Source: Halanaerobium saccharolyticum (lineage in GTDB: Bacteria > Bacillota > Halanaerobiia > Halanaerobiales > Halanaerobiaceae). From it: a DNA stretch of 36,050 bases. The translations under genes were made by a program, and so were the position numbers. Each line of letters starts with the position of its first letter. Position 1 is the first letter of the stretch. The notes under the pieces were generated by a model that did no database searches, was not told the DNA's origin, and saw only the letters and a list, made by a program, of their open reading frames with translations. The DNA lies in the NCBI RefSeq assembly GCF_003053565.1, contig NZ_QAXS01000032.1:1-36050 (forward strand). The letters run 5' to 3'. Positions 15,486 through 21,447 of this stretch are shown here, one piece after another.

Positions 15486-16235
15486 CTATAAATTTTCTTT
15501 AAATAATTGATAACCTTGTTCATAATCTGGATGAGTTTCTGCGGCATTTTTATAGTTTTCCAATGCCTTTTCTTTATTATCCAATTCAAAATAACATTCA
15601 CCTATCTTTGAATAATAAGCTGCAATATTTTTATTTTCTTCTTCTTTGCTTAAATTATCATCTTTTATTGATGCAATTGCTTTATCGAATTGAACTATTG
15701 CTTTTTCATATTGTTCTCTTTCTTTATGTATGGAAGCTAAAGATGAATAATAAATATAATAATCAGGATTTAAATTGATTGCCTTTTTATAGGCATCAAT
15801 TGCTAAATCTTTTTTACCATTGTAATCCAAAAGTGTAGCTTTTTCTCCGTAATATTTGGCTTCGTTTGGATTATGATCAATAGCAGAATTTAATAATTCA
15901 AGGCCTTCTTCTTCATTCTTTTTGCCGAGAATATAATCCATTACATCTTTCTTATATTCATTATAGTATTCTTCAGCTTTTTCTTTATCACTTTCAGAAA
16001 TATTTTCTTTGCTTTCAACTACTGCATTATTTTGAGTTTGGTTTTCAGTAGCTAAGTTTTCTTCTGTATATGTTATGTTAAATAAAAATAGAAATGTAAT
16101 GATCAATAAAGAGTAAACTGTAAAAACTTTTTTTCTTGTTTTTTTACCCTTCCAGAGAACTAATTTAGGTTTAATGAGACCAATGAATAAAGCAAAAATA
16201 GATATGAAAAATAATAACACAAATAAAGTATCCAT
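15486..16235 (-). CDS. Membrane-anchored tetratricopeptide repeat protein
   Basis: A 249-residue protein. Residues 1-23 and about 37-55 are transmembrane helices joined by a basic cytoplasmic loop (KPKLVLWKGKKTRKK). An acidic linker follows, then three to four TPR units from about residue 100 to the end (EAKYYGEKATLLDYNGKKDLAIDAYKKAINLNPD is the clearest: the NP, the G/Y and the A positions fit the TPR consensus). TPR domains mediate protein contacts, so it may scaffold a membrane complex. GGAG lies eight bases before the ATG. The partner is unknown. Confidence 0.8.
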   Translation of the reverse strand: MDTLFVLLFFISIFALFIGLIKPKLVLWKGKKTRKKVFTVYSLLIITFLFLFNITYTEENLATENQTQNNAVVESKENISESDKEKAEEYYNEYKKDVMDYILGKKNEEEGLELLNSAIDHNPNEAKYYGEKATLLDYNGKKDLAIDAYKKAINLNPDYYIYYSSLASIHKEREQYEKAIVQFDKAIASIKDDNLSKEEENKNIAAYYSKIGECYFELDNKEKALENYKNAAETHPDYEQGYQLFKENL

Positions 16236-16345
16236 TATACACTCCTAATTAAAATTTTTTGATATTATGGTATAAATTTATAATTCAAGATAAAACAAAA
16301 TTTCCCTTTAATTTTATTCAATTATTTATTTTATGATTTCTATAG

Positions 16346-16510
16346 CCCAAAAAGTATACCTTTTGGGAGTCTTTTATTAATAGATTTATAAACAACAAGT
16401 AAAGTCAGTGATAGCAGTGAATCTAACCTGCTATTTTCTTTTTATTAAATCCGTATCAAAAGGTATAAAAATTAATTTAGAGATATCCCAAAATAAAAAT
16501 GTACCTTTTG
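16346..16510. promoter_or_regulatory. Candidate recombination sites of the serine recombinase
   Basis: A 22-bp near-perfect palindrome at 16346-16367 has half-sites CCCAAAAAGTA and TACCTTTTGGG. The core CAAAAGGTA recurs at 16457-16465 and, inverted, at 16502-16510, with another CCCAAAA at 16487. All lie within 220 bases upstream of the recombinase gene, as res or inversion sites usually do, and could also serve for autoregulation. Confidence 0.55.
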
Positions 16511-16561
16511 AAACTTTTATGATATACTATAACTAATAATTGGAAATAGAGGTGGAATAAT

Positions 16562-17164
16562 ATGAGTGGTAGAAAATATGGTTATATAAGAGTCTCCAGT
16601 AAAGAACAGAATCCTGCCAGGCAGGAAGATGCACTTTTAAAAGCCGGAGTTGAAAAAGATTATATTTTTATGGACAAAATGAGTGGAAAAGATTTTGATA
16701 GGCCTGAGTATCAATTAATAAAAAGATTGCTTAAGGAAGATGATGTTTTATTTATTAAAGATTTAGATCGCCTGGGAAGAAACTATAGAATGATTAAAGA
16801 AGAGTGGAAAGCGATTACTATGGATATGGGGGCAGATATAGTAGTTTTAGATATGGATCTTCTAGATACCAGAAAATTTAAAAACGGAATGGAAGAGTTA
16901 ATTTCTAATATTATTCTAGAGTTATTATCTTATATGGCTGAAAAGGAGAGAAAGAAAATTAGACAGCGGCAGAGAGAAGGTATAGAAAAAGCCCGCAAAG
17001 ATGGAGTGCATCTCGGCCGACCTAAAATTAAAGTTGATGATTTTTCCTATTACTATAATCAGGTTTATGATAAAGAAGAGATGACTGCTGTTGAAGCTAT
17101 GGAAGAGTTAGACATTAGTAAAAGTACATTTTATAGAAGAAAAAGTGAATATGAGAAAAATTAG
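16562..17164 (+). CDS. Small serine recombinase (resolvase/invertase family)
   Basis: A 200-residue protein of the usual resolvase size. Its N-terminal catalytic domain begins YGYIRVSSKEQNPARQ, with the nucleophile serine at Ser12 and Arg10, and includes DLDRLGRN with the two active-site arginines (about 68 and 71). A long E helix (MAEKERKKIRQRQREGIEKARKDG) leads to LGRPK and a C-terminal helix-turn-helix (TAVEAMEELDISKSTFYRR). It would resolve or invert DNA at paired sites; candidate sites lie directly upstream. GAGGTGG precedes the ATG. Its neighbour on the right is CRISPR array 1. Confidence 0.92.
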   Translation: MSGRKYGYIRVSSKEQNPARQEDALLKAGVEKDYIFMDKMSGKDFDRPEYQLIKRLLKEDDVLFIKDLDRLGRNYRMIKEEWKAITMDMGADIVVLDMDLLDTRKFKNGMEELISNIILELLSYMAEKERKKIRQRQREGIEKARKDGVHLGRPKIKVDDFSYYYNQVYDKEEMTAVEAMEELDISKSTFYRRKSEYEKN

Positions 17165-17187
17165 ATATAATAGTTGTATAATTAACA

Positions 17188-17230
17188 AAAGTGATGAGTC
17201 CTTATTTTAAGGATATCATCACTTTTTTTA
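17188..17230 (+). terminator. Rho-independent terminator
   Basis: AAAGTGATGA...TCATCACTTT with an inner CCTTA/AAGG pair, then seven Ts. It ends the recombinase gene. Confidence 0.85.
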
Positions 17231-17286
17231 TTTCACCATTAAATTATAAAACTAATCTTTATGATAACCCAATCTAAAAACGATTA

Positions 17287-17324
17287 ATAAAAATCTCAAG
17301 AGTTGACGAAGTAGATTTTTTATT
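17287..17324. terminator. Weak bidirectional hairpin between the recombinase and array 1
   Basis: AAAAATCT pairs with AGATTTTT, flanked by T-rich sequence on both strands. On the minus strand it could end the array 1 transcript. Confidence 0.35.
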
Positions 17325-17402
17325 AGTTCATTAAACATTTTATCAACCCCTATAGACGCTAACATATAATTTGTTTTTTAGATTTTTTATAGAACTATTT
17401 TA

Positions 17403-17743
17403 ATTGCAATCCTTGTTGTAATGGACTGCTGATTCTGACGATAAATATCCTAAACGTTGGGTTTTGTATGAGTCGCAATCCTTGTTGTAGTGGACTGTTT
17501 ATTCTGACATATATGGACAACAAGCTGGGATGATCCTGGGATGATCAATATATTGAAGTCGCAATCCTTGTTGTAATGGACTGTTGATTCTAACCCATAT
17601 GAAGAAGAAAGGAATTAAATCAAAATTCACACCGTTGCAATCCTTGTTGTAGTGGACTGTTTATTCTGACTAAAGATATGCGTTCTATGTATGACCGATA
17701 TAAAAGGTCGCAATCCTTGTTGTAGTGGACTGTTGATTCTGAC
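17403..17743 (-). CRISPR. CRISPR array 1, five repeats
   Basis: Five 37-bp repeats start at 17403, 17472, 17558, 17634 and 17707. Read on the minus strand the repeat begins GTCAGAATCAACAGTCCA and ends ACAAGGATTGCGAC, so crRNAs would carry an 8-nt ATTGCGAC handle. Spacers are 32, 49, 39 and 36 bp; the 49-bp one contains a tandem 11-bp duplication (CTGGGATGATC twice). Repeats vary at a few positions (TAATGG/TAGTGG and GTTGATT/GTTTATT on the plus strand), and the leftmost is degenerate, as expected at the leader-distal end. The leader is on the right, next to cas2. Confidence 0.95.
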
Positions 17744-18080
17744 AGTACCCCTTGCGAAACTTGTTGTGACAGGGCTGAAATCGCTATTTGCGCGGGTCAC
17801 CGTTTTCGACAAATTTTTCAAGTTGATTCGACAAAATTGGAAATATATGAGAGTTTAATTAGCTCACTTATCCTATAGAATACTCTCATATAATATATTA
17901 TTCTCTGTTTGCGCGGGTGAAGGGGGTTTTTACCCTTTTTGAAGACCCACGATAGGAATAATTATTAATAATTTAATACATTTATTGCTATTATTTACTT
18001 TTTAAGGTTCAAATGTTTATTAACTATTAAATATATTATATCGTTATATTACTCTAATGACAAGAAAATACAGAAGAAAA
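17744..18080 (-). promoter_or_regulatory. Leader of CRISPR array 1
   Basis: This segment is closely similar to the leader of array 2 (25951-26165): both share the GGGGTAC junction next to the first repeat, a TTTGCGCGGGT block, an AAGGGGG...ACCCTTTT hairpin, and a long AT-rich tail ending near AAGAAAATACAGAA. The array 1 copy has 121 extra bases (17798-17918). It runs directly into the cas2 remnant, so adaptation gene transcripts may continue into the array. Confidence 0.8.
17798..17918. mobile_element. 121-bp insertion inside the array 1 leader
   Basis: It is absent from the array 2 leader and bounded by an 11-bp direct repeat TTTGCGCGGGT (17787-17797 and 17908-17918). It contains an 11-bp perfect inverted repeat (TATATGAGAGT / ACTCTCATATA) and two copies of TTCGACAAA, 21 bp apart. 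It may be a small non-coding insertion with target duplication, or slippage-driven growth. Confidence 0.5.
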
Positions 18081-18081
18081 C

Positions 18082-18356
18082 CTATATTATTATCGCACCA
18101 TCGCTAAAATCTTCATTATTTTTACCTAGATTTTTAATTTTACTTTCACAACTGCTGCAGAAAAAATAGATTTTAATGCTATCGTCTTGACTATTTATTT
18201 CTGTTTTTAATTTATTTTCTAATTCAGAATAAGTCTTTTGATCTATACTGCATTCAAATATACTAAATTGAAATTATTTCCATAATCTTTTAAAATCTTA
18301 AATATTCTAGTCCGTCTATTCTGATCAGAGATATCATAACAAATTAAAACTTTAAT
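18082..18356 (-). pseudogene. cas2: cas2, frameshifted
   Basis: Cas2 is the nuclease-fold partner of Cas1 in spacer integration. The first frame reads KVLICYDISDQNRRTRIFKILKDYG, the Cas2 beta1-alpha1 start with the conserved Asp, then stops after 37 codons. The second frame continues FQFSIFECSIDQKTYSELE... to IKIYFFCSSCESKI and a stop at 18082. Together they make a normal-length Cas2 (about 91 residues) if one base is restored near 18270. The first codon is ATT (18356), seven bases after GAGGTG and directly after the cas1 stop; no ATG is available. Frameshift plus odd start suggests an inactive gene, unless there is a sequencing error or programmed shift. Confidence 0.85.
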
Positions 18357-19352
18357 TTATCTCACCTCTATTGGAACATATTTTTGATTATTTACAATAG
18401 TTTTTCTAAATAATTTAATCTGATGTTGGATTGTCTTTCTCCAACTTAGATTCTCTTTCTCATCATTATATTTAACATATTTTTCAAGCTTTCTCTCATA
18501 TTCCTGCAAGAATATTTTTTTACTTTCATCGGTAAATAATACTTTGGAACCATCTTTTCTAAAATCGTCTTCATCTATGATCTTTTTATTTATAATATTT
18601 TTTACTAGAATGTCTATAATTGGTTGCCGAAATTCTTCCATTAGATCTAATGCTAATGATGGTTTTCCATATTCTACAGAATGGAAAAATCCAATGTAAG
18701 GATCTAAACCACTAATCGATATTGCTGTTAAAACTTCATTTAGTAATAATGAATAGCCAAAACTTAACATTGAATTTACTGGATCAGTTGGTGGTCTTCT
18801 ATTTCTTCCATTAAATTTAAAATTATAGTTTAATAGTTTATTAAATTGACTAAAATAATATCTGCTCCCAATACCCTCATAACCTCTTAATTGATTCTCA
18901 TCGTCAGCATCTTCTAGTTTATTAATTAAATCTTTTATTTCTTCAGCTTTGTTTTGAACATCTTCTAAATCTGATACAGACCTTGATTTTTTTAATAAAA
19001 TATTTCTCATATTATTTAGTTTAGCAGCAACGATTATTTTACTAAGATTAAATTTAAAATTTCTATCCTTATAACTTTCAAACTGTTTTACTCGAAGTAT
19101 AGAGTTTTTAGAAAGCTCAGGAACTAACCTTCCTTTATAATGACCATAATAAGAAAGATAAGTAATCGGTATATTTTCATCTAACAGCAGCTGTATAGTT
19201 GCTCCAGTAATACCTACTTTCCCGATTATTATTACCTGCTCTACATTAATTAAAGGCACATCAGCTGCTATATCATTTTTCTCTATGACCACTATTCTTT
19301 TTCCTTTTTTAGTTAACTGGGTATTCTGTTTTGTAATATAAAGAGTTGACAT
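18357..19352 (-). CDS. cas1: CRISPR integrase Cas1
   Basis: A 331-residue Cas1, of normal length. The N-terminal beta domain (TLYITKQNTQLTKKGKRIVV...VPLINVEQVIIIG) is followed by the helical catalytic domain. The metal-binding residues are visible: Glu159 in LRGYEGIGSRYYF, His224 in GFFHSVEYGKPSLALDLMEE, and Glu239/240 at its end. It would integrate new spacers at the leader-repeat junction with Cas2, but the adjacent cas2 is frameshifted. The gene upstream ends 25 bases away, so this is a gene19378-cas1-cas2-array 1 unit on the minus strand. No reverse transcriptase or cas4 accompanies it. Confidence 0.96.
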   Translation of the reverse strand: MSTLYITKQNTQLTKKGKRIVVIEKNDIAADVPLINVEQVIIIGKVGITGATIQLLLDENIPITYLSYYGHYKGRLVPELSKNSILRVKQFESYKDRNFKFNLSKIIVAAKLNNMRNILLKKSRSVSDLEDVQNKAEEIKDLINKLEDADDENQLRGYEGIGSRYYFSQFNKLLNYNFKFNGRNRRPPTDPVNSMLSFGYSLLLNEVLTAISISGLDPYIGFFHSVEYGKPSLALDLMEEFRQPIIDILVKNIINKKIIDEDDFRKDGSKVLFTDESKKIFLQEYERKLEKYVKYNDEKENLSWRKTIQHQIKLFRKTIVNNQKYVPIEVR

Positions 19353-19377
19353 TTTATCACTCTATTCTTTGTTGGTT

Positions 19378-19992
19378 TTATTTAACTCTATAAATAGCTA
19401 ATTTTTTAAATGAATTGATATTATAGGCAATGCATCCTTCTTTAAATATAATACCTTTGAGATAACCTGTTGGAGGAACTTCTTCAATTCTTTTTCTCTT
19501 TCCTTTTTCTTTCCTTAAATCTATGACTGTACGTGTACAGTCTTGCCCTTTAGGAATATTTACAATTGCGTAGGCTTCTTTTTTTTCAGTAAAAGGATAA
19601 ACATAACTATTTTCATTAAAGATTTCTTTTTCTTGATCCAAGAAAACCCCATAAAAGTTGTATTCACTAAAATCAAAACTAACTATCTTGTAATTATCAA
19701 TAATTTTATCTAATTTGCCGTCTTCAAAAAAGAGTTCCATATCATAGATATATCCATACTGATCTGCTTCATTATAAAATTCCTCTGTGAAAATTTCTTC
19801 TTTAATAGCTTGATAATAAGTTTTATCAGGCCAATTAATTTTATTTAATTTAAGATAAATACTATCATCATTTATAATTGAGCATCTTTTTATCTCTCTT
19901 TCACCAGCGTAATTTTCTTTTGATTCATCTACAGCAGCCTGAAGAAATATTGATCCAATATAATCTGCTTCTATATCAACAACTATTTCCAA
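19378..19992 (-). CDS. Unknown protein in the cas1 operon
   Basis: A 204-residue, beta-rich protein immediately upstream of cas1 (25-base gap). The start is TTG 19992, six bases after GGAGAGG. It is homologous to the 172-residue product at 14497-15015 over nearly its full length (LNKINWPDKTY, KIIDNYKIVSF, YPFTEKKEAYAIVNI, LKGIIFKEG...NINSFKKLAIY). Compared with that copy it has an extra basic insert (about 155-175: RTVIDLRKEKGKRKRIEEVPP). I recognise no Cas family. Its place suggests a role near adaptation, or that it is a passenger gene. Its promoter region overlaps the P1 motif at 20098. Confidence 0.75.
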   Translation of the reverse strand: MEIVVDIEADYIGSIFLQAAVDESKENYAGEREIKRCSIINDDSIYLKLNKINWPDKTYYQAIKEEIFTEEFYNEADQYGYIYDMELFFEDGKLDKIIDNYKIVSFDFSEYNFYGVFLDQEKEIFNENSYVYPFTEKKEAYAIVNIPKGQDCTRTVIDLRKEKGKRKRIEEVPPTGYLKGIIFKEGCIAYNINSFKKLAIYRVK

Positions 19993-20097
19993 TCTAACCC
20001 TCTCCTTTTTAGAAAAATTTACTATTTATATTAATATTTATATAAAAATACAAACAATCCTCTATTTAAATTTATTTTAAAAATAATTTATACGATT

Positions 20098-20135
20098 CGA
20101 CAGAGTGTTGTCATCTTAGTATTCTATACTTTAAT
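20098..20135 (+). promoter_or_regulatory. Promoter copy P1 with shared motif
   Basis: TCGACAGAGTG-TTGTCA ends at 20113, with TTGTCA (20108-20113) as -35, a 16-bp spacer and TTTAAT (20130-20135) as -10. It lies between the minus-strand cas1 operon and the plus-strand zinc-ribbon ORF and may influence both. Confidence 0.65.
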
Positions 20136-20212
20136 CAACTCCCAAAAAGTACAAGTCAGGCAGTTATTTTTAGAGTAAAAAGTATAATAAATCTAAAAAC
20201 GGGGTGATTAAT

Positions 20213-20341
20213 CTGGCATATAAGAAAAAGTGTCCTGATTGTAAAGGTAAAAGTTATAGTTCTTCTAAGAAAACCAAATGGATATGTCCTTATTGTGGAA
20301 AAGATCTTAAAGATGTTCCAGCTAAAAGAGCTACCGGGTAA
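20213..20341 (+). CDS. Small zinc-ribbon protein with a CTG start
   Basis: A 42-residue basic protein with two pairs of cysteines, CPDC (7-10) and CPYC (25-28), joined by a Ser/Lys-rich loop: a minimal zinc ribbon. GGGGTGA lies five bases before CTG 20213. The only in-frame canonical start, GTG 20204, overlaps that site, so CTG initiation is likely. It is the first gene downstream of P1. Zinc ribbons of this size bind nucleic acid or protein; a role with the micro-ORF cluster that follows is inference from the shared promoter type. Confidence 0.55.
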   Translation: MAYKKKCPDCKGKSYSSSKKTKWICPYCGKDLKDVPAKRATG

Positions 20342-20368
20342 AAAATTTTTAAAATTAAATTTCAGACT

Positions 20369-20406
20369 CGACAGAGTGTTGTCAAAGTTGTATTTTATAC
20401 TATAAT
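20369..20406 (+). promoter_or_regulatory. Promoter copy P2 with shared motif
   Basis: TCGACAGAGTG-TTGTCA with TTGTCA (20379-20384), a 16-bp spacer and a perfect TATAAT (20401-20406). It drives the first micro-ORFs (20428-20606). Confidence 0.8.
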
Positions 20407-20427
20407 TAGTCAACAAGGAGGGATTTA

Positions 20428-20463
20428 ATAAAAAGTTTTGATATATTATTAATTATTATTTAA
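20428..20463 (+). CDS. Micro-ORF 1 (ATA start, 11 codons)
   Basis: AAGGAGGG lies six bases before ATA; the frame encodes a short hydrophobic peptide (KSFDILLIII) and stops in the TAA that begins the next ribosome binding site. Translation from ATA is uncertain, but the ribosome binding site is strong and the spacing ideal. It could be a leader peptide for micro-ORF 2. Confidence 0.35.
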   Translation: MKSFDILLIII

Positions 20464-20476
20464 GGAGGTGAAAGTT

Positions 20477-20551
20477 ATGGATATTGCTCAAGTTATTGTG
20501 GACTCTATGCAGGATGTGAAGGATCGTCTGGATGATGTTGATGATCAGTAG
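20477..20551 (+). CDS. Micro-ORF 2, acidic 24-residue peptide
   Basis: A consensus AAGGAGGTGA lies five bases before ATG. The peptide begins MDIAQVIVDSMQDVK and ends LDDVDDQ; it would make an amphipathic, strongly acidic helix. Codons are more GC-rich than in the surrounding genes (GTG, CTG, CAG), as in highly expressed genes. It is not of a family I recognise. Confidence 0.55.
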   Translation: MDIAQVIVDSMQDVKDRLDDVDDQ

Positions 20552-20570
20552 TATTTAGGGAGGTGTTGTT

Positions 20571-20606
20571 ATGTTTTATGTATTTCAATTTAGGGAACAA
20601 GCTTAA
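20571..20606 (+). CDS. Micro-ORF 3, 11 residues
   Basis: GGGAGGTG lies six bases before ATG; the product is MFYVFQFREQA. It is the last ORF before promoter P3. Too short to classify; it may be a peptide product or a translational spacer. Confidence 0.4.
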   Translation: MFYVFQFREQA

Positions 20607-20630
20607 ATTTTCAGTTTTATTTTCCAGGCT

Positions 20631-20668
20631 CGACAGAGAGTTGTCAAAGTTATATTTTATACTATAGT
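20631..20668 (+). promoter_or_regulatory. Promoter copy P3 with shared motif
   Basis: TCGACAGAGAG-TTGTCA with TTGTCA (20641-20646), a 16-bp spacer and TATAGT (20663-20668). The spacer is nearly identical to that of P2. It drives micro-ORFs 4-9. Confidence 0.8.
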
Positions 20669-20694
20669 TAGTCAAGAAAAAGAGGTGATAATAA

Positions 20695-20721
20695 ATGAAT
20701 GAAAAAGTTATGATCTGTTAG
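20695..20721 (+). CDS. Micro-ORF 4, 8 residues
   Basis: AAGAGGTGA lies five bases before ATG; the product would be MNEKVMIC. It is the first ORF of the P3 transcript. Its size suits a leader peptide controlling micro-ORF 5. Confidence 0.4.
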   Translation: MNEKVMIC

Positions 20722-20748
20722 CAACTATCTTTTAGGAGGTGATTATTT

Positions 20749-20958
20749 ATGTCTTTTGGTGATGATCCGGTAGGTAAGGTTACTAAGGGTTTTGTTAAGG
20801 CTGGAGGTTCTCTTGGTGGCGGTGCTACTGGTGCAGGTGTTGGAACTGGAGTTGGTTATGTAGTTGCAGGTAGTGCGGCAGCAGCTGGAGGTTGGGCTAT
20901 CGGTGCGGCAGCAGGTATGGCAGCTGGTTATTCCCTGGCGAAGAAGGTATTGGACTAG
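20749..20958 (+). CDS. Glycine/alanine-zipper membrane peptide (micro-ORF 5)
   Basis: A 69-residue peptide with AGGAGGTGA before the ATG. A polar, Lys-containing N-terminus (MSFGDDPVGKVTKGFVKAGG) leads into Gly/Ala repeats with G-x-x-x-G spacing (about residues 20-62, for example GTGVGYVVAGSAAAAGGWAI) and ends LAKKVLD. This matches glycine-zipper membrane peptides, which insert in bilayers and oligomerise; bacteriocins and pore-forming toxins include such sequences. No double-Gly leader cleavage site or transporter is present. Codon use is GC-richer than in neighbouring genes. It is the largest product of the cluster. Confidence 0.75.
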   Translation: MSFGDDPVGKVTKGFVKAGGSLGGGATGAGVGTGVGYVVAGSAAAAGGWAIGAAAGMAAGYSLAKKVLD

Positions 20959-20990
20959 CCATTATTATTTTTTATTAGGAGGTGGTATTT

Positions 20991-21023
20991 ATGAATGAGT
21001 TATATTTTATTGATGATCTTTGA
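20991..21023 (+). CDS. Micro-ORF 6, 10 residues
   Basis: AGGAGGTGG lies six bases before ATG; the product is MNELYFIDDL. It sits between the glycine-zipper peptide and micro-ORF 7, 32 bases after the former. Confidence 0.4.
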   Translation: MNELYFIDDL

Positions 21024-21040
21024 TTTAAGGAGGTGATTTA

Positions 21041-21130
21041 ATGTTTAGAGCTTCTGTTAAGGCACCTATCGGTAAGGTTTTTTCTAAGCCTCACACCCAG
21101 TTTGTGATGGATCATGTATTTAAGTTTTAG
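21041..21130 (+). CDS. Micro-ORF 7, cationic 29-residue peptide
   Basis: AAGGAGGTGA lies five bases before ATG. The peptide begins MFRASVKAPIGKVFSK and ends FVMDHVFKF. It is basic with alternating hydrophobics, unlike the acidic micro-ORF 2 product; the opposite charge is compatible with paired or multi-component peptides. Confidence 0.55.
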   Translation: MFRASVKAPIGKVFSKPHTQFVMDHVFKF

Positions 21131-21174
21131 TATCATTGTCAGTTTATTAATTTTTTAAAGGAGGTGAAACTATA

Positions 21175-21255
21175 ATGAGTGATTTCAAGACTGGTTTTGA
21201 TGTTGGTGTTCAGGTTTTTATTGATGCAGCTTCTAAGGTTATTTCTGGTAAGTAG
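21175..21255 (+). CDS. Micro-ORF 8, 26-residue amphipathic peptide
   Basis: AAGGAGGTGA lies about six bases before ATG. The peptide begins MSDFKTGFDVGVQVFIDAA and ends KVISGK, a likely amphipathic helix resembling leaderless membrane-active peptides in composition only. Confidence 0.55.
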   Translation: MSDFKTGFDVGVQVFIDAASKVISGK

Positions 21256-21286
21256 TAAGGGCTTATTATTTTAAGGAGGTGGTATA

Positions 21287-21331
21287 ATGATTTATTTTTT
21301 CTTAGAACCCAATTTAATAGTTTTATTTTAA
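21287..21331 (+). CDS. Micro-ORF 9, 14-residue hydrophobic peptide
   Basis: AAGGAGGTGG lies five bases before ATG; the product is MIYFFLEPNLIVLF. Its stop codon overlaps the first bases of the terminator stem. Confidence 0.4.
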   Translation: MIYFFLEPNLIVLF

Positions 21332-21366
21332 TCTACCTAAAATATAAATAAAGGTAGATTTTTTTA
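21330..21366 (+). terminator. Rho-independent terminator of the micro-ORF cluster
   Basis: AATCTACCT and AGGTAGATT pair over an AT-rich loop and are followed by six to seven Ts. It separates the micro-ORF transcript from the CARF effector operon. Confidence 0.85.
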
Positions 21367-21447
21367 TTCATTTACATGAAAAATTTAGAAAATTGTGATA
21401 CCATTTATATATACAATTAATTAATTTTTCCATAGGAGGGTAAAATT

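Noticed and set aside
17706-17918. Extra copies of the TYGMCA-N5-TTGTCA motif in the array 1 leader
   Set aside because: TTCGACAAA occurs twice in the insertion, but the TTGTCA half at the right distance is absent.
20156-20416. 86-codon minus-strand ORF over the zinc-ribbon region
   Set aside because: No ribosome binding site, unnatural composition, and it is antisense to the zinc ribbon and to promoter P2.
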